From Myxococcota bacterium (GTDB lineage: Bacteria > Myxococcota_A > UBA796): 64,000 nucleotides of DNA. The translations under genes and the position numbers were made by a program. Position 1 is the stretch's first letter; each line of letters starts with the position of its first letter. Below are positions 42,835 through 52,182 of this stretch, one piece after another. The notes beneath the pieces are model-generated. The model did no database searches. It was not told where the DNA came from and worked only from the letters and a program-made list of their open reading frames with translations. The DNA lies in NCBI GenBank assembly GCA_029251165.1, contig JAQXDW010000112.1, forward strand, positions 1 to 64,000. The letters are read 5' to 3'.

Positions 42835-43063
42835 GCGCTGTCCCTGCTGTGTCGGGAGCGGTGGTGGCTCGCCGGATGGTCTGCCGTGTGTGGTGGCTGG
42901 CGCCTGTCCCGGAGGTCACTTCGTGGGCTCTGCAGCATGAGGTTGCGCGCCATCAGAAGATTCTTCCTTCATACAGAGCGTATGCTTTCCCTCTCGTCTC
43001 GCTGTGCATGGTGTCTGCGCAGGGGCACGGCTGTGGTGTCATACAACAAGCCAAGGGTTCCAG

Positions 43064-44824
43064 ATGAAGAAGCTTCTCAAGTATATTGGAGGTCTGTTCA
43101 TCCTCATGGTGCTGCTTGCGGGAGTGCTCCTGCTCACGCTGATCAGTGCTCTCCGCCCTGAGCCGGTGGCTCCCATTGCCTCCACACCTCATGTTGCCGC
43201 ACCGGTGCGTGTGCCGCTCCGGCCGCTCCGTCAGGCCGAGTCGGGCTGCAGCATTCAGGTTCAGGTCGTCGACGTACATGATGATCCCGTCGCGGGAGCG
43301 GCGGTGACGATGAGCGAGCCTGGAGACGATGAAGCGAGCAGCGGCGAGGGCGCGGTCTATGCCACCGATATTCATGGCTGGACGGAGTCGGTGGACTGGC
43401 CCTGTGAGGTCATGTACCTCTCTGCTGCGGACGGAGTGGAGCGCACGCGCGTTCTGGGAGTGCAGCTGGTGAAGCAGGTGCCTCATGCTGAGGTGACGCT
43501 GACCCTGGAAGGTATGGCTCGGATCTTCGGCACGATCACCGATGAGGAGGGGGCTCCCATCGAGCAGGCCACGCTGACCCACAGCAGGATCACGTCGGTC
43601 GCAACCGGCGGCCGCTATGAGATCTGGGTCCCCGTTAAGGACTCCTCCATCACCTTCACAGCGCCTGGGTACCAGCCGGAGCACCTCTCGCGAATGGCAC
43701 TACAGGAGCACCTCGAGCAGCAGGAGCTGTCGGTGGAGGAATCACCGGAGCTTGAGCACGATCTGGTCCTGCTGCTCGAGGATCGGGTGGAGGTCTTCTG
43801 CGCTGGGCTTCCCGGAGATCGCTGCTCGGATATTGCTCTCACCTGCAGCAAGCCCTTGCTTCTGATGGGCGGTGACTGCAGCTTCGAAGCAGGGCGCACG
43901 CTCTGCGCATGTCCTTCCGGAGAAGCCGCGGTTCGAGGCGGTGGACGCGCCACCCTCATCGGCCCAGACGACACCGAGGCATGGCTGGACTTTCGAGACA
44001 CGGGCTCCCTCTCGGGGCGCATTGTCGAGAGCGGTCTGCCCGTCACGTCATGCGCGCTGTTGCTGTTTCGGCTGCCGAATGGGCTTGAGGACCTCCCGCG
44101 CGGAGTCTTTCTGGGGAGGTCGTCAGAGTGCGAAGCAGATGGCACCTTTACCTTCAATGGGCTGGTCAGCGGAGACTGGGAGCTGCACGTGAAGAGCAAC
44201 AAAGAGCTCAACACGCGGCTGCTGCAGCCGGTTCATCTTCAGGTGCAAGAGCACAAAGACATCGGTGATGTCGAGGTGTGGGAAGGGGGAGGGATCGAAG
44301 GCGTCCTCATCGATGGGCTGACCGGTGAGCCTACCTCCGGTGTGCTGCTTGCGCTGCGTCAGGCCAGCGGCGATGAGCGGACCATGCCGGCAGTCATGAA
44401 GGCGAAAAAGAGTGACGGCGTCTTCTTGCTGCATGGCATCCCGGCGGGCTCCTGGCGGGTGTTTTCGCCGATGAGCCCCCACCGGCCTGTGACGGTGGTG
44501 GTTGAGGAAGGGGTCATCACCGATGGGGTGGAGGTGATCACCTCTGAGACCACTGTGCTTCAAGCCAACGGCTTCAGCTTGACACGTGAGGATGATCTCT
44601 TGACCATCGAGGCGGTCGCCCCAGGCAGCCCAGCCGATGATGCGGGGCTGCGCGCAGGTGATGTGATCGTTGGCATCAGGGTCGCTGGCTTTGATCTCAA
44701 CTTGCCGGAGTCCGGCTCCATGCCGTCGCTTGCTCAGTTCCTGCTCGGAAACTACGACGGCCCCGGGGTCACTGTGCTGATCGAGCAAGACGGCGAGCCG
44801 CTAGAGGCTTCCCTGGAGTGGTGA
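43064..44824 (+). CDS. Membrane-anchored carboxypeptidase-regulatory-like repeat protein with PDZ domain
   Basis: A 586-residue protein anchored by one N-terminal hydrophobic segment (residues 9-29), with the rest in the periplasm. It contains several beta-sandwich units of the carboxypeptidase regulatory-like type ('VQVVDVHDDPVAGAAVTM', 'IFGTITDEEGAPIEQATL', 'IEGVLIDGLTGEPTSG'). The last 90 residues form a PDZ domain ('TIEAVAPGSPADDAGLRAGDVIVGI', shown only in part here) with the carboxylate-binding loop intact. Cys pairs in the middle (CAGLPGDRC, CSKPLLLMGGDC) may form disulfides. There is no protease domain, so it is probably a scaffold or substrate-binding partner. The ATG 43064 follows a weak site and directly precedes the anchor. 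It is monocistronic. Confidence 0.85.
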   Translation: MKKLLKYIGGLFILMVLLAGVLLLTLISALRPEPVAPIASTPHVAAPVRVPLRPLRQAESGCSIQVQVVDVHDDPVAGAAVTMSEPGDDEASSGEGAVYATDIHGWTESVDWPCEVMYLSAADGVERTRVLGVQLVKQVPHAEVTLTLEGMARIFGTITDEEGAPIEQATLTHSRITSVATGGRYEIWVPVKDSSITFTAPGYQPEHLSRMALQEHLEQQELSVEESPELEHDLVLLLEDRVEVFCAGLPGDRCSDIALTCSKPLLLMGGDCSFEAGRTLCACPSGEAAVRGGGRATLIGPDDTEAWLDFRDTGSLSGRIVESGLPVTSCALLLFRLPNGLEDLPRGVFLGRSSECEADGTFTFNGLVSGDWELHVKSNKELNTRLLQPVHLQVQEHKDIGDVEVWEGGGIEGVLIDGLTGEPTSGVLLALRQASGDERTMPAVMKAKKSDGVFLLHGIPAGSWRVFSPMSPHRPVTVVVEEGVITDGVEVITSETTVLQANGFSLTREDDLLTIEAVAPGSPADDAGLRAGDVIVGIRVAGFDLNLPESGSMPSLAQFLLGNYDGPGVTVLIEQDGEPLEASLEW

Positions 44825-44908
44825 GTGTGGGGCTCTCCAGCGGAGCGCCCGAGCGACTCTCGGAGCCTGCATTGCGCATGGGGGCTCCTGGGAGACTGCG
44901 GAGCCTAC

Positions 44909-45895
44909 TCAGCGGCAGGCCTCGGTGCGGTCCATGAATTCGTTGAGCTTGTCTGCCCAGGCTCCATACCCGGCATCGGGGATGCCGATGCTGGTGATGC
45001 CGTGGTGCACGCCGGGGAGCTCCCAGACCTCCTTGAGTGAGTCTGCTGTCGCGGCGTTCTCGACCAGCTGAGCCACGTCCTCCTCTCGGAAGGTCTCGTC
45101 TTCGCTCCCGATCATCGCCAGCAGGGGACTGTCGTAGCCCTTGATCTTCTCCATGTTGTCGAAGGCTCCGCTGGTCAGCAGGCTGTCGGGCACGAAGACG
45201 CCCGAATTGCTGCCAGCCAGGGCCTCGATGCTGGTGAAGCCGGCCTCGAGCACCAGGGCACAGCCCGGCTGGTACAGGCTCATCTCCACAGCGGGCAGGG
45301 CGCCCAGAGAGTTGGCGTAGATCAGCAGCTTGTCGGCGTCAGGGAGGGTGCCATCGGCGGCCAGCGAGTCGAGCTGATCCCGCACGGCCTGGGCATCGGC
45401 CCACCAGACCTCGGGCGTCGGGGGCGCGGTGTCGGTGGTCTTTCCAAAGCCCCGGTAGTCCCAGACATAGACGGTGTAGCCCGCCTCGTGCGCCATGCGG
45501 ATCCGCGGCAGGTAGTGCTCGATGCCCGCGTAATTTCCGTGATGGTAGACGAGGGTGATCTCGGCGTTTTCGGGCTGATCACCGTGCGCTGGGATGACGT
45601 AGGCATCGAGGATCGTGCCGTCTGGCCGGGTCAGGTCGGCGTCGATGATGCGGCCTGGATCGATGGCTCGGATCGACTCACCGGCCTCCAGGGTCTCGTC
45701 GAACCATTCGTAGTCGCGGTCCCAGGCGTAGTCCGCATCGCATGTGGTGCAGACCTGATCCCAGTAGGACTTGTCCGCGCAGGTGGACGGGCCGACGTCT
45801 CCGCAGGGAACGCCGTTGAAGAGAAAGCCGTCGAGGGTGACGCAGCCTGACAGCGCCACGGCGAGCAGACCTGTGGCGGCGATGCGTGAGCTCAC
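44909..45895 (-). CDS. Alpha/beta-hydrolase lipoprotein
   Basis: A 328-residue exported lipoprotein (lipobox VALSGC, Cys18) with an alpha/beta-hydrolase domain from about residue 95. The nucleophile is Ser196 in 'YANSLGALP', the acid Asp266 in 'GSEDETF', and the base His297 or His298 in 'PGVHHGI'. 'VYHHGNYAG' supplies the oxyanion loop. The short Cys-rich segment before the fold (CGDVGPSTC, QVCTTC) is unusual. The sequence resembles the serine aminopeptidase/lysophospholipase group. Substrate unknown. Its ATG overlaps the stop of the beta-barrel-like lipoprotein gene by four bases (ATGA), so the two form an operon with the barrel gene first. Confidence 0.9.
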   Translation of the reverse strand: MSSRIAATGLLAVALSGCVTLDGFLFNGVPCGDVGPSTCADKSYWDQVCTTCDADYAWDRDYEWFDETLEAGESIRAIDPGRIIDADLTRPDGTILDAYVIPAHGDQPENAEITLVYHHGNYAGIEHYLPRIRMAHEAGYTVYVWDYRGFGKTTDTAPPTPEVWWADAQAVRDQLDSLAADGTLPDADKLLIYANSLGALPAVEMSLYQPGCALVLEAGFTSIEALAGSNSGVFVPDSLLTSGAFDNMEKIKGYDSPLLAMIGSEDETFREEDVAQLVENAATADSLKEVWELPGVHHGITSIGIPDAGYGAWADKLNEFMDRTEACR

Positions 45896-46629
45896 TGGGA
45901 GCCTCCCGTGCGCTTGGAGATGGAGCCTGTGTGCTTGGAGATGGAAAGGGTGGCGCCCATGGCTCCCGGCCCCCAGGTGATCCAGTCCACGTTGGCCTGG
46001 GGGTTGTCGCGGCTGATGCTGTAGTGCCGGAATTCTGTCTGCAGATCCCAGCCCTTGCCCAGGTGCCAGGCCGCCCCGACGAAGGGGGTCAGGAGCAGAG
46101 AGGGCTCGCGGAAGTCGATGTACTGGGCGGCTCCGCCATACAGCAGGGCCGGGGACGTGTCCCAGGACGTGGTCAGCTCCACCTGATCGACGGCGTGCAG
46201 TCCACGGGTGCCGGATGCCTTGGTGAAGTCGAGGTGGTTGTCGGCCACCCAGAGGCGGTTGCTCAGCGAGAGGGCCGGGAGCGCACCGCGCTGGTCGAGG
46301 GCCAGCCAGCTCGCGCCGCCATGAACCGCCACGATCCCGAAGGCGGCTGTGGTGAGGTTGAGGCCGTAGTCGACATCGAGGGGGCGGTCAGCCAGCAGCG
46401 CCACCCCGCTGCGGCCCTGGAGGACCAGGTTTGGCATGGCCAGGGTTGCTCCGCCGACACGGAGGAGGGGGCCGCCGAGGGTCACGCCCACCTGGTGCTG
46501 TCCGGGCGGCAGCGGCCGAGCTGAGTTGACGGTTCCGCAGGCGGAGAGCCCGGCTGCGGTGAGGACGACCAGCCCGGCGAGGAGGCCGCTGGGGGCGGGG
46601 TGAGCGCGGTGTTGCGCGGGGGGATGCAT
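45892..46629 (-). CDS. Lipoprotein with outer-membrane barrel-like strands
   Basis: A 245-residue lipoprotein (signal ending AGLSAC) with alternating amphipathic strands and many aromatic/Gly turns (TPFVGAAWHLGKGWDLQTEF, LLYGGAAQYIDF). This suggests a small outer-membrane beta-barrel-type or sandwich protein. The C-terminus carries an almost exact duplicated peptide (SKHTGS then SKRTGG) from a 21-bp tandem repeat, so the end may have been extended by slippage. I do not recognise the family. It is the first gene of an operon with the alpha/beta-hydrolase lipoprotein. Confidence 0.75.
   Translation of the reverse strand: MHPPAQHRAHPAPSGLLAGLVVLTAAGLSACGTVNSARPLPPGQHQVGVTLGGPLLRVGGATLAMPNLVLQGRSGVALLADRPLDVDYGLNLTTAAFGIVAVHGGASWLALDQRGALPALSLSNRLWVADNHLDFTKASGTRGLHAVDQVELTTSWDTSPALLYGGAAQYIDFREPSLLLTPFVGAAWHLGKGWDLQTEFRHYSISRDNPQANVDWITWGPGAMGATLSISKHTGSISKRTGGSQ
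45908..45949 (+). repeat. 21-bp tandem duplication at gene end
   Basis: Two adjacent 21-bp units (45908-45928 and 45929-45949) share most of their bases, notably the central CTTGGAGATGGA. They encode the duplicated hexapeptide at the C-terminus of the minus-strand lipoprotein. Confidence 0.75.
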
Positions 46630-46764
46630 GGCCGCAGGGTAGCAGGCGAGCAGCGGGAGGATGAGAAATTTCAGCGCGCGATCGGAACCGATGACCTCCG
46701 CTCTTCCCGATGCGAAGTGAGTCGATAGAGCGCGGCGGGCCTGGGGGCGCGAGCCCTGCGGAGG

Positions 46765-47601
46765 CTACAGCTCCTCGACGCAGAACAGGATCCAGCCCCC
46801 GGCGGGATCCGGGCCGAGCACCGGGCTGGCGCACACCCTCAGGTCGTCCATGGGCAGGAGCGCCTTCCAGGAGGGCTTCCGGCTGTGCTCTCCGGGCTCC
46901 AGGGGGGCGAGGATGTCGCGGCTGATGACGGGCGAGCGACGGCCACTGAGCAGCTTCTGTCCCAGCAGCATCACCTCTCCATCGATCTCCACAGGGAAGG
47001 GAACGGTCGCGCCATTGATTGTGACGTGGTGCTGGAGGGGCTCACCGGTCAGGTGAACGATGTTGCCACGGTAGGTGGCGAACACATGCAGCTTGCCGTT
47101 GACCCGAATGGGGGAGGGGTCAGCGAGTCCCTGCTCGGAGAAGCGCTCGACTCCCGGATCCGAAGAGCGGATGGGGATCGACTGCGCGTGCTGCGCGGGA
47201 TCGCCAGACCGGCCCTGCGGCGAGATGTACCACATCTGCTCCTCAAAATATTGAGGGTCGAGGTAGCTTCGGCTTTCTTTGTCTTGAATCGACCACTCGC
47301 GAGGGTGTAGTTCTTCTCCGTCATAGAGAAAGCCGTGGACCTTCGGTCCGAGTCGTTCTTCAAGCCACGTGGGGGGGCGCACCTCTTGAATTCCAGTCAG
47401 GAGAAGGCTTCCTTCTTCATCCTGGGCCATGCCGAGGGAGACAAAGCCCCAGACCATTGGGCCGCGGTGTTCCCATGTCTGGAGATCTGTCGAGTGAAAC
47501 GCATGCATCACATTGCGCGCGGACGGATCGTGGTGAAGGGCGGACTTCATTGGGTTTGGTTGACAGGCCGTCAATGAAAACAGCAGCTGAAGAGACATCA
47601 T
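46765..47601 (-). CDS. Lipoprotein with GH43/GH32-like five-bladed propeller features
   Basis: A 278-residue lipoprotein (lipobox SLTAC, Cys13). The blade motif 'AFHSTDLQTWEHRG' and the later 'SYLDPQYFEEQMWYISPQG' resemble the strand-turn patterns of five-bladed glycosidases (GH43/GH32/GH130 group), where the 'SxDLxxW' signature is common. Candidate acidic residues are Asp at 'DPQYF' and Glu/Asp elsewhere, but the canonical three catalytic acids cannot be placed with certainty. A non-catalytic carbohydrate-binding propeller is equally possible. The gene is monocistronic. Upstream the sequence is a divergent gap of about 195 bp with no clear promoter. Confidence 0.7.
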   Translation of the reverse strand: MMSLQLLFSLTACQPNPMKSALHHDPSARNVMHAFHSTDLQTWEHRGPMVWGFVSLGMAQDEEGSLLLTGIQEVRPPTWLEERLGPKVHGFLYDGEELHPREWSIQDKESRSYLDPQYFEEQMWYISPQGRSGDPAQHAQSIPIRSSDPGVERFSEQGLADPSPIRVNGKLHVFATYRGNIVHLTGEPLQHHVTINGATVPFPVEIDGEVMLLGQKLLSGRRSPVISRDILAPLEPGEHSRKPSWKALLPMDDLRVCASPVLGPDPAGGWILFCVEEL

Positions 47602-47796
47602 CAGGTTCTCCCTCAGGGGTGTGCTGGCTCAGCGCGTGCTGGACTCTGGGGAAGTGGCTGCGCGCGGGAGGCCGACTGCTGCTGCACCACTTCAGAGCAG
47701 CAATCTCGTACCATGATCGTACCGGACTGGGGCTGAGATAACTCATGCTCTTGTGTCCCGACCACGCCACGCTTCAAGCCGCCGAGGTTCATTGAT

Positions 47797-48234
47797 ATGC
47801 CATCCCCGCTCCCCACAGGTCCCGTGGAGCCTCCTGCTCAGCGGATCCGCCACGCCACCGTGCTCCTGCTCGGTCTGCTCACAGGCTGTGGTCCGTCGTC
47901 GGACACCGCGCAGGGAGAGATCCTCAGCGGCCCCACTGTCGTGACCTTCACCACCTACACCGACGCGGACTGCACCATGCTTCCGGCCGCCAACAGCGTG
48001 GTCAACCTCGACACCACCGTCGCGTGCAACGAGACCCCCGACTCCTCCATCAGCGCCCTGGTCTGCCTCGCGGATCGCATCACCTACACCAACCATCCCA
48101 ACAGCAGCGACTGCTCCGCCGACGGCATCGCCAATGAGCTGGTGGTGGGGGTGTGTCAGGAGTTTCCCGGTCCGGTGCTGACCTGGAAGCTCATCGAGGC
48201 AGACCGCTATGCATGCCTCAGCGACACCCCTTAG
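47797..48234 (+). CDS. Small Cys-containing lipoprotein of unknown function
   Basis: A 145-residue lipoprotein (signal ending LLTGC) with a Cys-rich globular part (CTMLPAA, ACNETPD, VCLADR, CSADG, VCQEF, ACLSD). Six or more cysteines suggest disulfides. I recognise no family. The ATG follows a GAGG site about ten bases upstream. Confidence 0.75.
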   Translation: MPSPLPTGPVEPPAQRIRHATVLLLGLLTGCGPSSDTAQGEILSGPTVVTFTTYTDADCTMLPAANSVVNLDTTVACNETPDSSISALVCLADRITYTNHPNSSDCSADGIANELVVGVCQEFPGPVLTWKLIEADRYACLSDTP

Positions 48235-48397
48235 CCCGACCACTTCTGGTGCAGGAGACGGTCGTTCCTTCACGCACAAGGTCCAGTTCAGCGCACCCCG
48301 TGTGCACGCGCGCCCCACGGCATGAGTCCGGCGGCTCCTGGGGTCGCGAGGTTCTCGTGTGGGGCCATGTGAAGCCGCTGAGGGTTACAGCACCTCG

Positions 48398-49540
48398 ATG
48401 ACTGTGCCCCAGCCACCCTCCGCTCCCCGTCGCGGTCGCCGGCTGTCGGTGTGGGGGAGGGCACTTCTGGGCGTGGGGGTGGCGTGGAGTGTCATCCTGT
48501 GGGGCACGACGCTGCTGGCTCGGCTGGACGATGCGCCGAGCGGTCCGCTCATCCTCGCCATCCTGGTGCTCCCGCTGGCGCACGGGATCTCCCTGGCGGT
48601 GCTGCCGTTGCTGGCGCTGGTGCTGCGGCATCGGCTGGGCAGCCTGCTGCTGGCGGCTCATCTCTTCCTGGGGCTGGGGCTGCGCGGCTGTCCACGCCTG
48701 GGAAGCGCTTCCGACACGGCACCCCGCCTCGACGTTGCCACCTGGAACCTGGGCCGACTGGGGGCCTACTCGAAGGGGGACCCGACCCGCTGTAGTGTCT
48801 CGGACACCACCGCGAGCGCGATCGCGACGCTGCGTGCACAAGATGCCGACGTGTCTGTGCTGCTGGAGATCAACCAGACCCGCCTGTCGGGGCTGGCGGA
48901 GGCGCTGGCGCTGGACTGCGAGCACATCGACTACCACGGCCAGGGAGTGGAGCGGTTTGGGGGACTGGCGGTCTGTGCGGCGCGCGGTGGTCGCTGGTCG
49001 ATCACCCGAAGTCGCAGCCTTCCCCTGCCGCCTGGCTGGCGCTACGTCTTTGCGGAGCTCAGCGATGGCGAGCACCTGCTCAACGTCCTGGCGCTGCACC
49101 TGAGTCCCTACGGCGTGACCATGCTGGAGCTGGAGGACGCGGTCCGCGATGCCCTGCGCGGCGATCGTCGTGCGCTGCGGGACGCGCTGGGCAGCATGGA
49201 GCACTCCGTCGCAGAGCAGTCTGAGCAGATGAATGCCGTGATCGAGCTGGTCGCTGGGTTTCGGGATCCAACGATCATCGCCGGAGACTTCAACGCCACC
49301 CCCGCCAGCGCCATGCACGCGGCCCTGCGAACCGATCTGAGCGATGTGTGGCGGGCAGCAGGATGGGGCCTCGGCACGACGCGAACCGTGGGCCTCCTGC
49401 CCCTGCGCATCGACTACATCTACACGACCCAGCGCCTGCATCCGGAGCGGGCAGAGACGTTCGACTGCACCTGCGGTCCCGCGCGCACCTGCTCCGATCA
49501 CAGCGGGCTGATCTCCACGCTCGCCATCGCGCACCCGTGA
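48398..49540 (+). CDS. Membrane-anchored endonuclease/exonuclease/phosphatase-family protein
   Basis: A 380-residue protein with two or three hydrophobic segments at about residues 20-95 and a C-terminal EEP fold domain. Signature residues are present: 'VATWNLGRLG', 'LLEIN' (metal-binding Glu), 'LHLSPYG', 'IAGDFNATP' (Asp and Asn), 'RIDYIYTTQ' and 'CSDHSGLIST' (late Asp and His). The family cleaves phosphodiester bonds in nucleic acids, phospholipids or sphingolipids. With a membrane anchor and the domain outside, a phospholipase or nuclease acting in the periplasm is likely. The start ATG at 48398 begins before the first hydrophobic segment. Confidence 0.9.
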   Translation: MTVPQPPSAPRRGRRLSVWGRALLGVGVAWSVILWGTTLLARLDDAPSGPLILAILVLPLAHGISLAVLPLLALVLRHRLGSLLLAAHLFLGLGLRGCPRLGSASDTAPRLDVATWNLGRLGAYSKGDPTRCSVSDTTASAIATLRAQDADVSVLLEINQTRLSGLAEALALDCEHIDYHGQGVERFGGLAVCAARGGRWSITRSRSLPLPPGWRYVFAELSDGEHLLNVLALHLSPYGVTMLELEDAVRDALRGDRRALRDALGSMEHSVAEQSEQMNAVIELVAGFRDPTIIAGDFNATPASAMHAALRTDLSDVWRAAGWGLGTTRTVGLLPLRIDYIYTTQRLHPERAETFDCTCGPARTCSDHSGLISTLAIAHP

Positions 49541-49618
49541 GAACTCCGCTGCGGCGGATGGCGCACGAACGGACACCAAGACGGCACTCGAATCCACCCG
49601 CACTGGAAGAGTCTATAC

Positions 49619-50287
49619 ATGCTCCCTGAACTTCCTCCCATCGGTCTCGCGCAGCGGTCTCTGTGCCGGCGCGTGCTCAGCATCCTTGTGCTCTGTGGGT
49701 GTACGGCATCACCGGAAGGTCCAGCATCCCTTCTCTTTGAGGGCGACTCCGACATCGAGTATTGGGACACCTCTGGCTACGCTGGTGCGGCCAACGTCGG
49801 TGTCGGTGGTGCGACCTGCGGCGACGTTCTCTACACCATCGAAGACATCCTGGCGGAATACCAGCCCAGCGAGGTCGTCCTGGTCTGCGGCGAGAATGAC
49901 CTCTGGGGGCAGGGCGTCAGCGCGACCTTCGAGGACTTCTCTGGAGTGGTCTCGCGCATTCACGCGCGAGGGGCCACGGTGTACTACATGGGGACCAAGC
50001 CGGAGCCCTACACCACGTCGTTACATTCGGCATACAAGGAGTATGATGCGCTGATCCGCGACCATGCGGTGAGCCTGTCGGCTGCTGGTGTGGCTCCCCT
50101 GGTCATGATCGACGTCTACCCCGTCTTCGAGGCCGCAGACAATCCCGACAGCCTCTATCAGTACGACGGACTTCACCTGTCGGCTGCTGGCTACGCGCTC
50201 TGGGATGCATGGCTCGCGGCGGCCCGAGGTGAGGAAGGATGCATCCTCTGGGAGAGCGCACGCTGTATGGTCGCTGCCGCAGACTGA
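49619..50287 (+). CDS. SGNH/GDSL hydrolase lipoprotein
   Basis: A 222-residue lipoprotein (signal ending LVLCGC) with the SGNH blocks in order: 'LLFEGDSDIEYW' with the nucleophilic Ser (Asp follows where Ile/Leu is usual), 'VGVGGATCGD' with the oxyanion Gly, 'LVCGENDLWG' with Asn, and 'YQYDGLHLSAAG' with Asp and His. All four catalytic blocks are intact. This would be an esterase or lipase with an unknown substrate. Extra Cys in the C-terminus (CILWESARC) may form a disulfide. Confidence 0.92.
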   Translation: MLPELPPIGLAQRSLCRRVLSILVLCGCTASPEGPASLLFEGDSDIEYWDTSGYAGAANVGVGGATCGDVLYTIEDILAEYQPSEVVLVCGENDLWGQGVSATFEDFSGVVSRIHARGATVYYMGTKPEPYTTSLHSAYKEYDALIRDHAVSLSAAGVAPLVMIDVYPVFEAADNPDSLYQYDGLHLSAAGYALWDAWLAAARGEEGCILWESARCMVAAAD

Positions 50288-50304
50288 CCGGGCCGCACCA
50301 CACC

Positions 50305-50346
50305 ATCGCTCCGGCAGGCGGTGGAATCGCTCCGGCAGGCGGTGGA
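50305..50346 (+). repeat. Perfect 21-bp tandem duplication
   Basis: ATCGCTCCGGCAGGCGGTGG plus A occurs twice without mismatch (50305-50325, 50326-50346) in the gap between two rightward genes. Probably a slippage product; no gene is involved. Confidence 0.9.
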
Positions 50347-50505
50347 GGCTCTCGACCGCGACACCTTTTCTCTCCGCCGCCTCGCTGGAGCGAAGCGCTG
50401 CCGCGCTCCGTCCGGTGGTCTGTGGCGCCATGCGGAGACAGCTTAGAGAAGGGTGATCGCGGTGTGACGCTATACTTCAGGTGAAAAAACAACCGGTGTG
50501 ACCCA

Positions 50506-52011
50506 ATGAAATTTACACTGCCCCGCGTCTTCTCTTCCTTCTCCTGCCTTCTCCTGGCGGGCTGTCCAGCTCCGGAGGCCGGCGGCGTCCTGTCGCTCTA
50601 CCCTGAGGCACCCGACACCACCGACACGCTGGTGGTTGTCATGGCGGAGGCGACCGCAGCACATCGCTTCTCCTGGACCCGCGACGATGAAGCCGTAGAG
50701 GAGCTCACCGAGGGCTTTGTCCCGCCGGAGTACACCAGCCGAGGAGAGGTCTGGGCGGTCACGGCAGAGCCGGTTGATGGCTTCGAGGGGGCCAGCCAGC
50801 AAGCCTCGGTGACCATCGGAAATGCCGCCCCGACCGTCAATGTGACGCTCTCTCCGGTGAGTCCGGGCAGCAGCGATGACCTCGTCGCGGTCGCGACCGT
50901 CTCGGACGCCGACGGAGACCCGGTCTCCCTGGTGTGGCAGTGGTCGGTCGATGGTGCGCTCCGAGTGGGGCTGACGGAGGACACCGTCCCGAGCAGCGAG
51001 ACCGGCTTTGGTGAGGTCTGGTCGGTCGTGGTCATGCCCGAAGATGACAGCAGCGCGGGAGAGCCGGCGGAGGCCTCTGTCGAGATCGGCAACGCCGCGC
51101 CGCTGATCACAAGCGCCACCCTCGATCCCTCTGAGGCCTACACCGACACCACGCTCACCGTGACCGCGACGGCAACCGATGCGGACGGCGATGAGAGCAC
51201 CATCGTCGTCGACTGGTTTGTCGACGGGGTGTCGATCGGACTCTCCGGAGAGGAGCTCTCCCCTGACGAGACCATGCGGGGGGACTTGGTCTCTGCGCAG
51301 GTCAGCGCAACCGACGGGATGAGCACCGGCGCTGCGGTGAGCGTGGGGCCGATCGAGATCCTCAACACGGCGCCCTCCGCGCCGGAGATCGCCCTGGAGG
51401 CCGATGGACTGAAGGCCGATCTCATCTGTGAGATTGTGCTGCCAGGTGAGGACATCGACGCAGACCCGGTGCTCTATGACATCTCCTGGACGCTGGACGG
51501 CAAGCCGTGGACGGGCAAGGTCATGAGCACCTACCGGACGGACGACACCATCGTGAAGGGAGACCTCTCGAGCGAGCAGGAGTGGACCTGCACGGTGTCG
51601 GCCACGGACGGCGACGCCAGCTCCGAGCCCGTGACTGCGACCACCTCGCTCCTGCCAGACAATGTGACCTACCGGTCTGGCTACTACTGGGTCCGCGCGA
51701 CCTATGGCGCGAGCGCTTCGGATCACGGGGCGATCTGCGCCAGCGCGGGACTGACGGCCACCAGCGCTGAGGTCTCCTTGACCTGGGATGAAACGCTGCT
51801 GTCGGATCTGGCCGAAGACTTTGGCTATGTCTCGGTCGGTGATGCCAACAACTCGGCGCAGTCGATGTGGTGCTACGACAAGGGCTCAAGCTACCCGCCG
51901 GGCCTCTATGAGGGGGCCTGTGAGACCCACAACTTCGGCTCCTCCTACAACAATTACGGAACCTGGGGGTACACCGACAACCAGCGTCCGGTGTTCACCT
52001 GCACCAAGTAG
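50506..52011 (+). CDS. Lipoprotein with Ig-like/PKD-type repeats
   Basis: A 501-residue lipoprotein (signal ending LLAGC, Cys20). Three to four tandem units of about 90 residues follow, each with the pattern 'NAAPxxxxxTLxP...DADGDxxxxxWxxDGxxxG...' (for example IGNAAPTVNVTL and ATDADGDESTIV). This matches PKD/Ig-like domains with the DADGD calcium-type loop. The last 130 residues are a different domain, rich in aromatic residues and Cys (YRSGYYWVRATYG, CYDKGSSYPP, TCTK), unassigned. Such proteins are commonly surface-exposed adhesins or matrix proteins. A TATACT hexamer lies 30 bp upstream of the ATG but no clear -35 box. Confidence 0.88.
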   Translation: MKFTLPRVFSSFSCLLLAGCPAPEAGGVLSLYPEAPDTTDTLVVVMAEATAAHRFSWTRDDEAVEELTEGFVPPEYTSRGEVWAVTAEPVDGFEGASQQASVTIGNAAPTVNVTLSPVSPGSSDDLVAVATVSDADGDPVSLVWQWSVDGALRVGLTEDTVPSSETGFGEVWSVVVMPEDDSSAGEPAEASVEIGNAAPLITSATLDPSEAYTDTTLTVTATATDADGDESTIVVDWFVDGVSIGLSGEELSPDETMRGDLVSAQVSATDGMSTGAAVSVGPIEILNTAPSAPEIALEADGLKADLICEIVLPGEDIDADPVLYDISWTLDGKPWTGKVMSTYRTDDTIVKGDLSSEQEWTCTVSATDGDASSEPVTATTSLLPDNVTYRSGYYWVRATYGASASDHGAICASAGLTATSAEVSLTWDETLLSDLAEDFGYVSVGDANNSAQSMWCYDKGSSYPPGLYEGACETHNFGSSYNNYGTWGYTDNQRPVFTCTK

Positions 52012-52171
52012 GGGGCTTGGAGACGCAGCCCCAGTGTCCGCTGGCGGGCGGGGCTCGCTGGGCAGACACACGCTCGGCTCTTCTGACGGTACCGCCGGAG
52101 ACTTCTGATCTTTTGATGTCCTTAAAAGGATTGAACTGACTTTGTTATCGGTGGTTCGACAGAGGGACCGC

Positions 52172-52177
52172 AGGAGG
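52172..52177 (+). promoter_or_regulatory. Strong ribosome binding site selecting a GTG start
   Basis: AGGAGG five bases before GTG 52183. It settles the non-ATG start of the oxidoreductase gene. Confidence 0.8.
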
Positions 52178-52182
52178 CAGGC

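Noticed and set aside
52036..52064. Weak hairpin AGCCCC/GGGGCT after the Ig-like lipoprotein gene
   Set aside because: Long loop and no U-rich tail; not enough to call a terminator.
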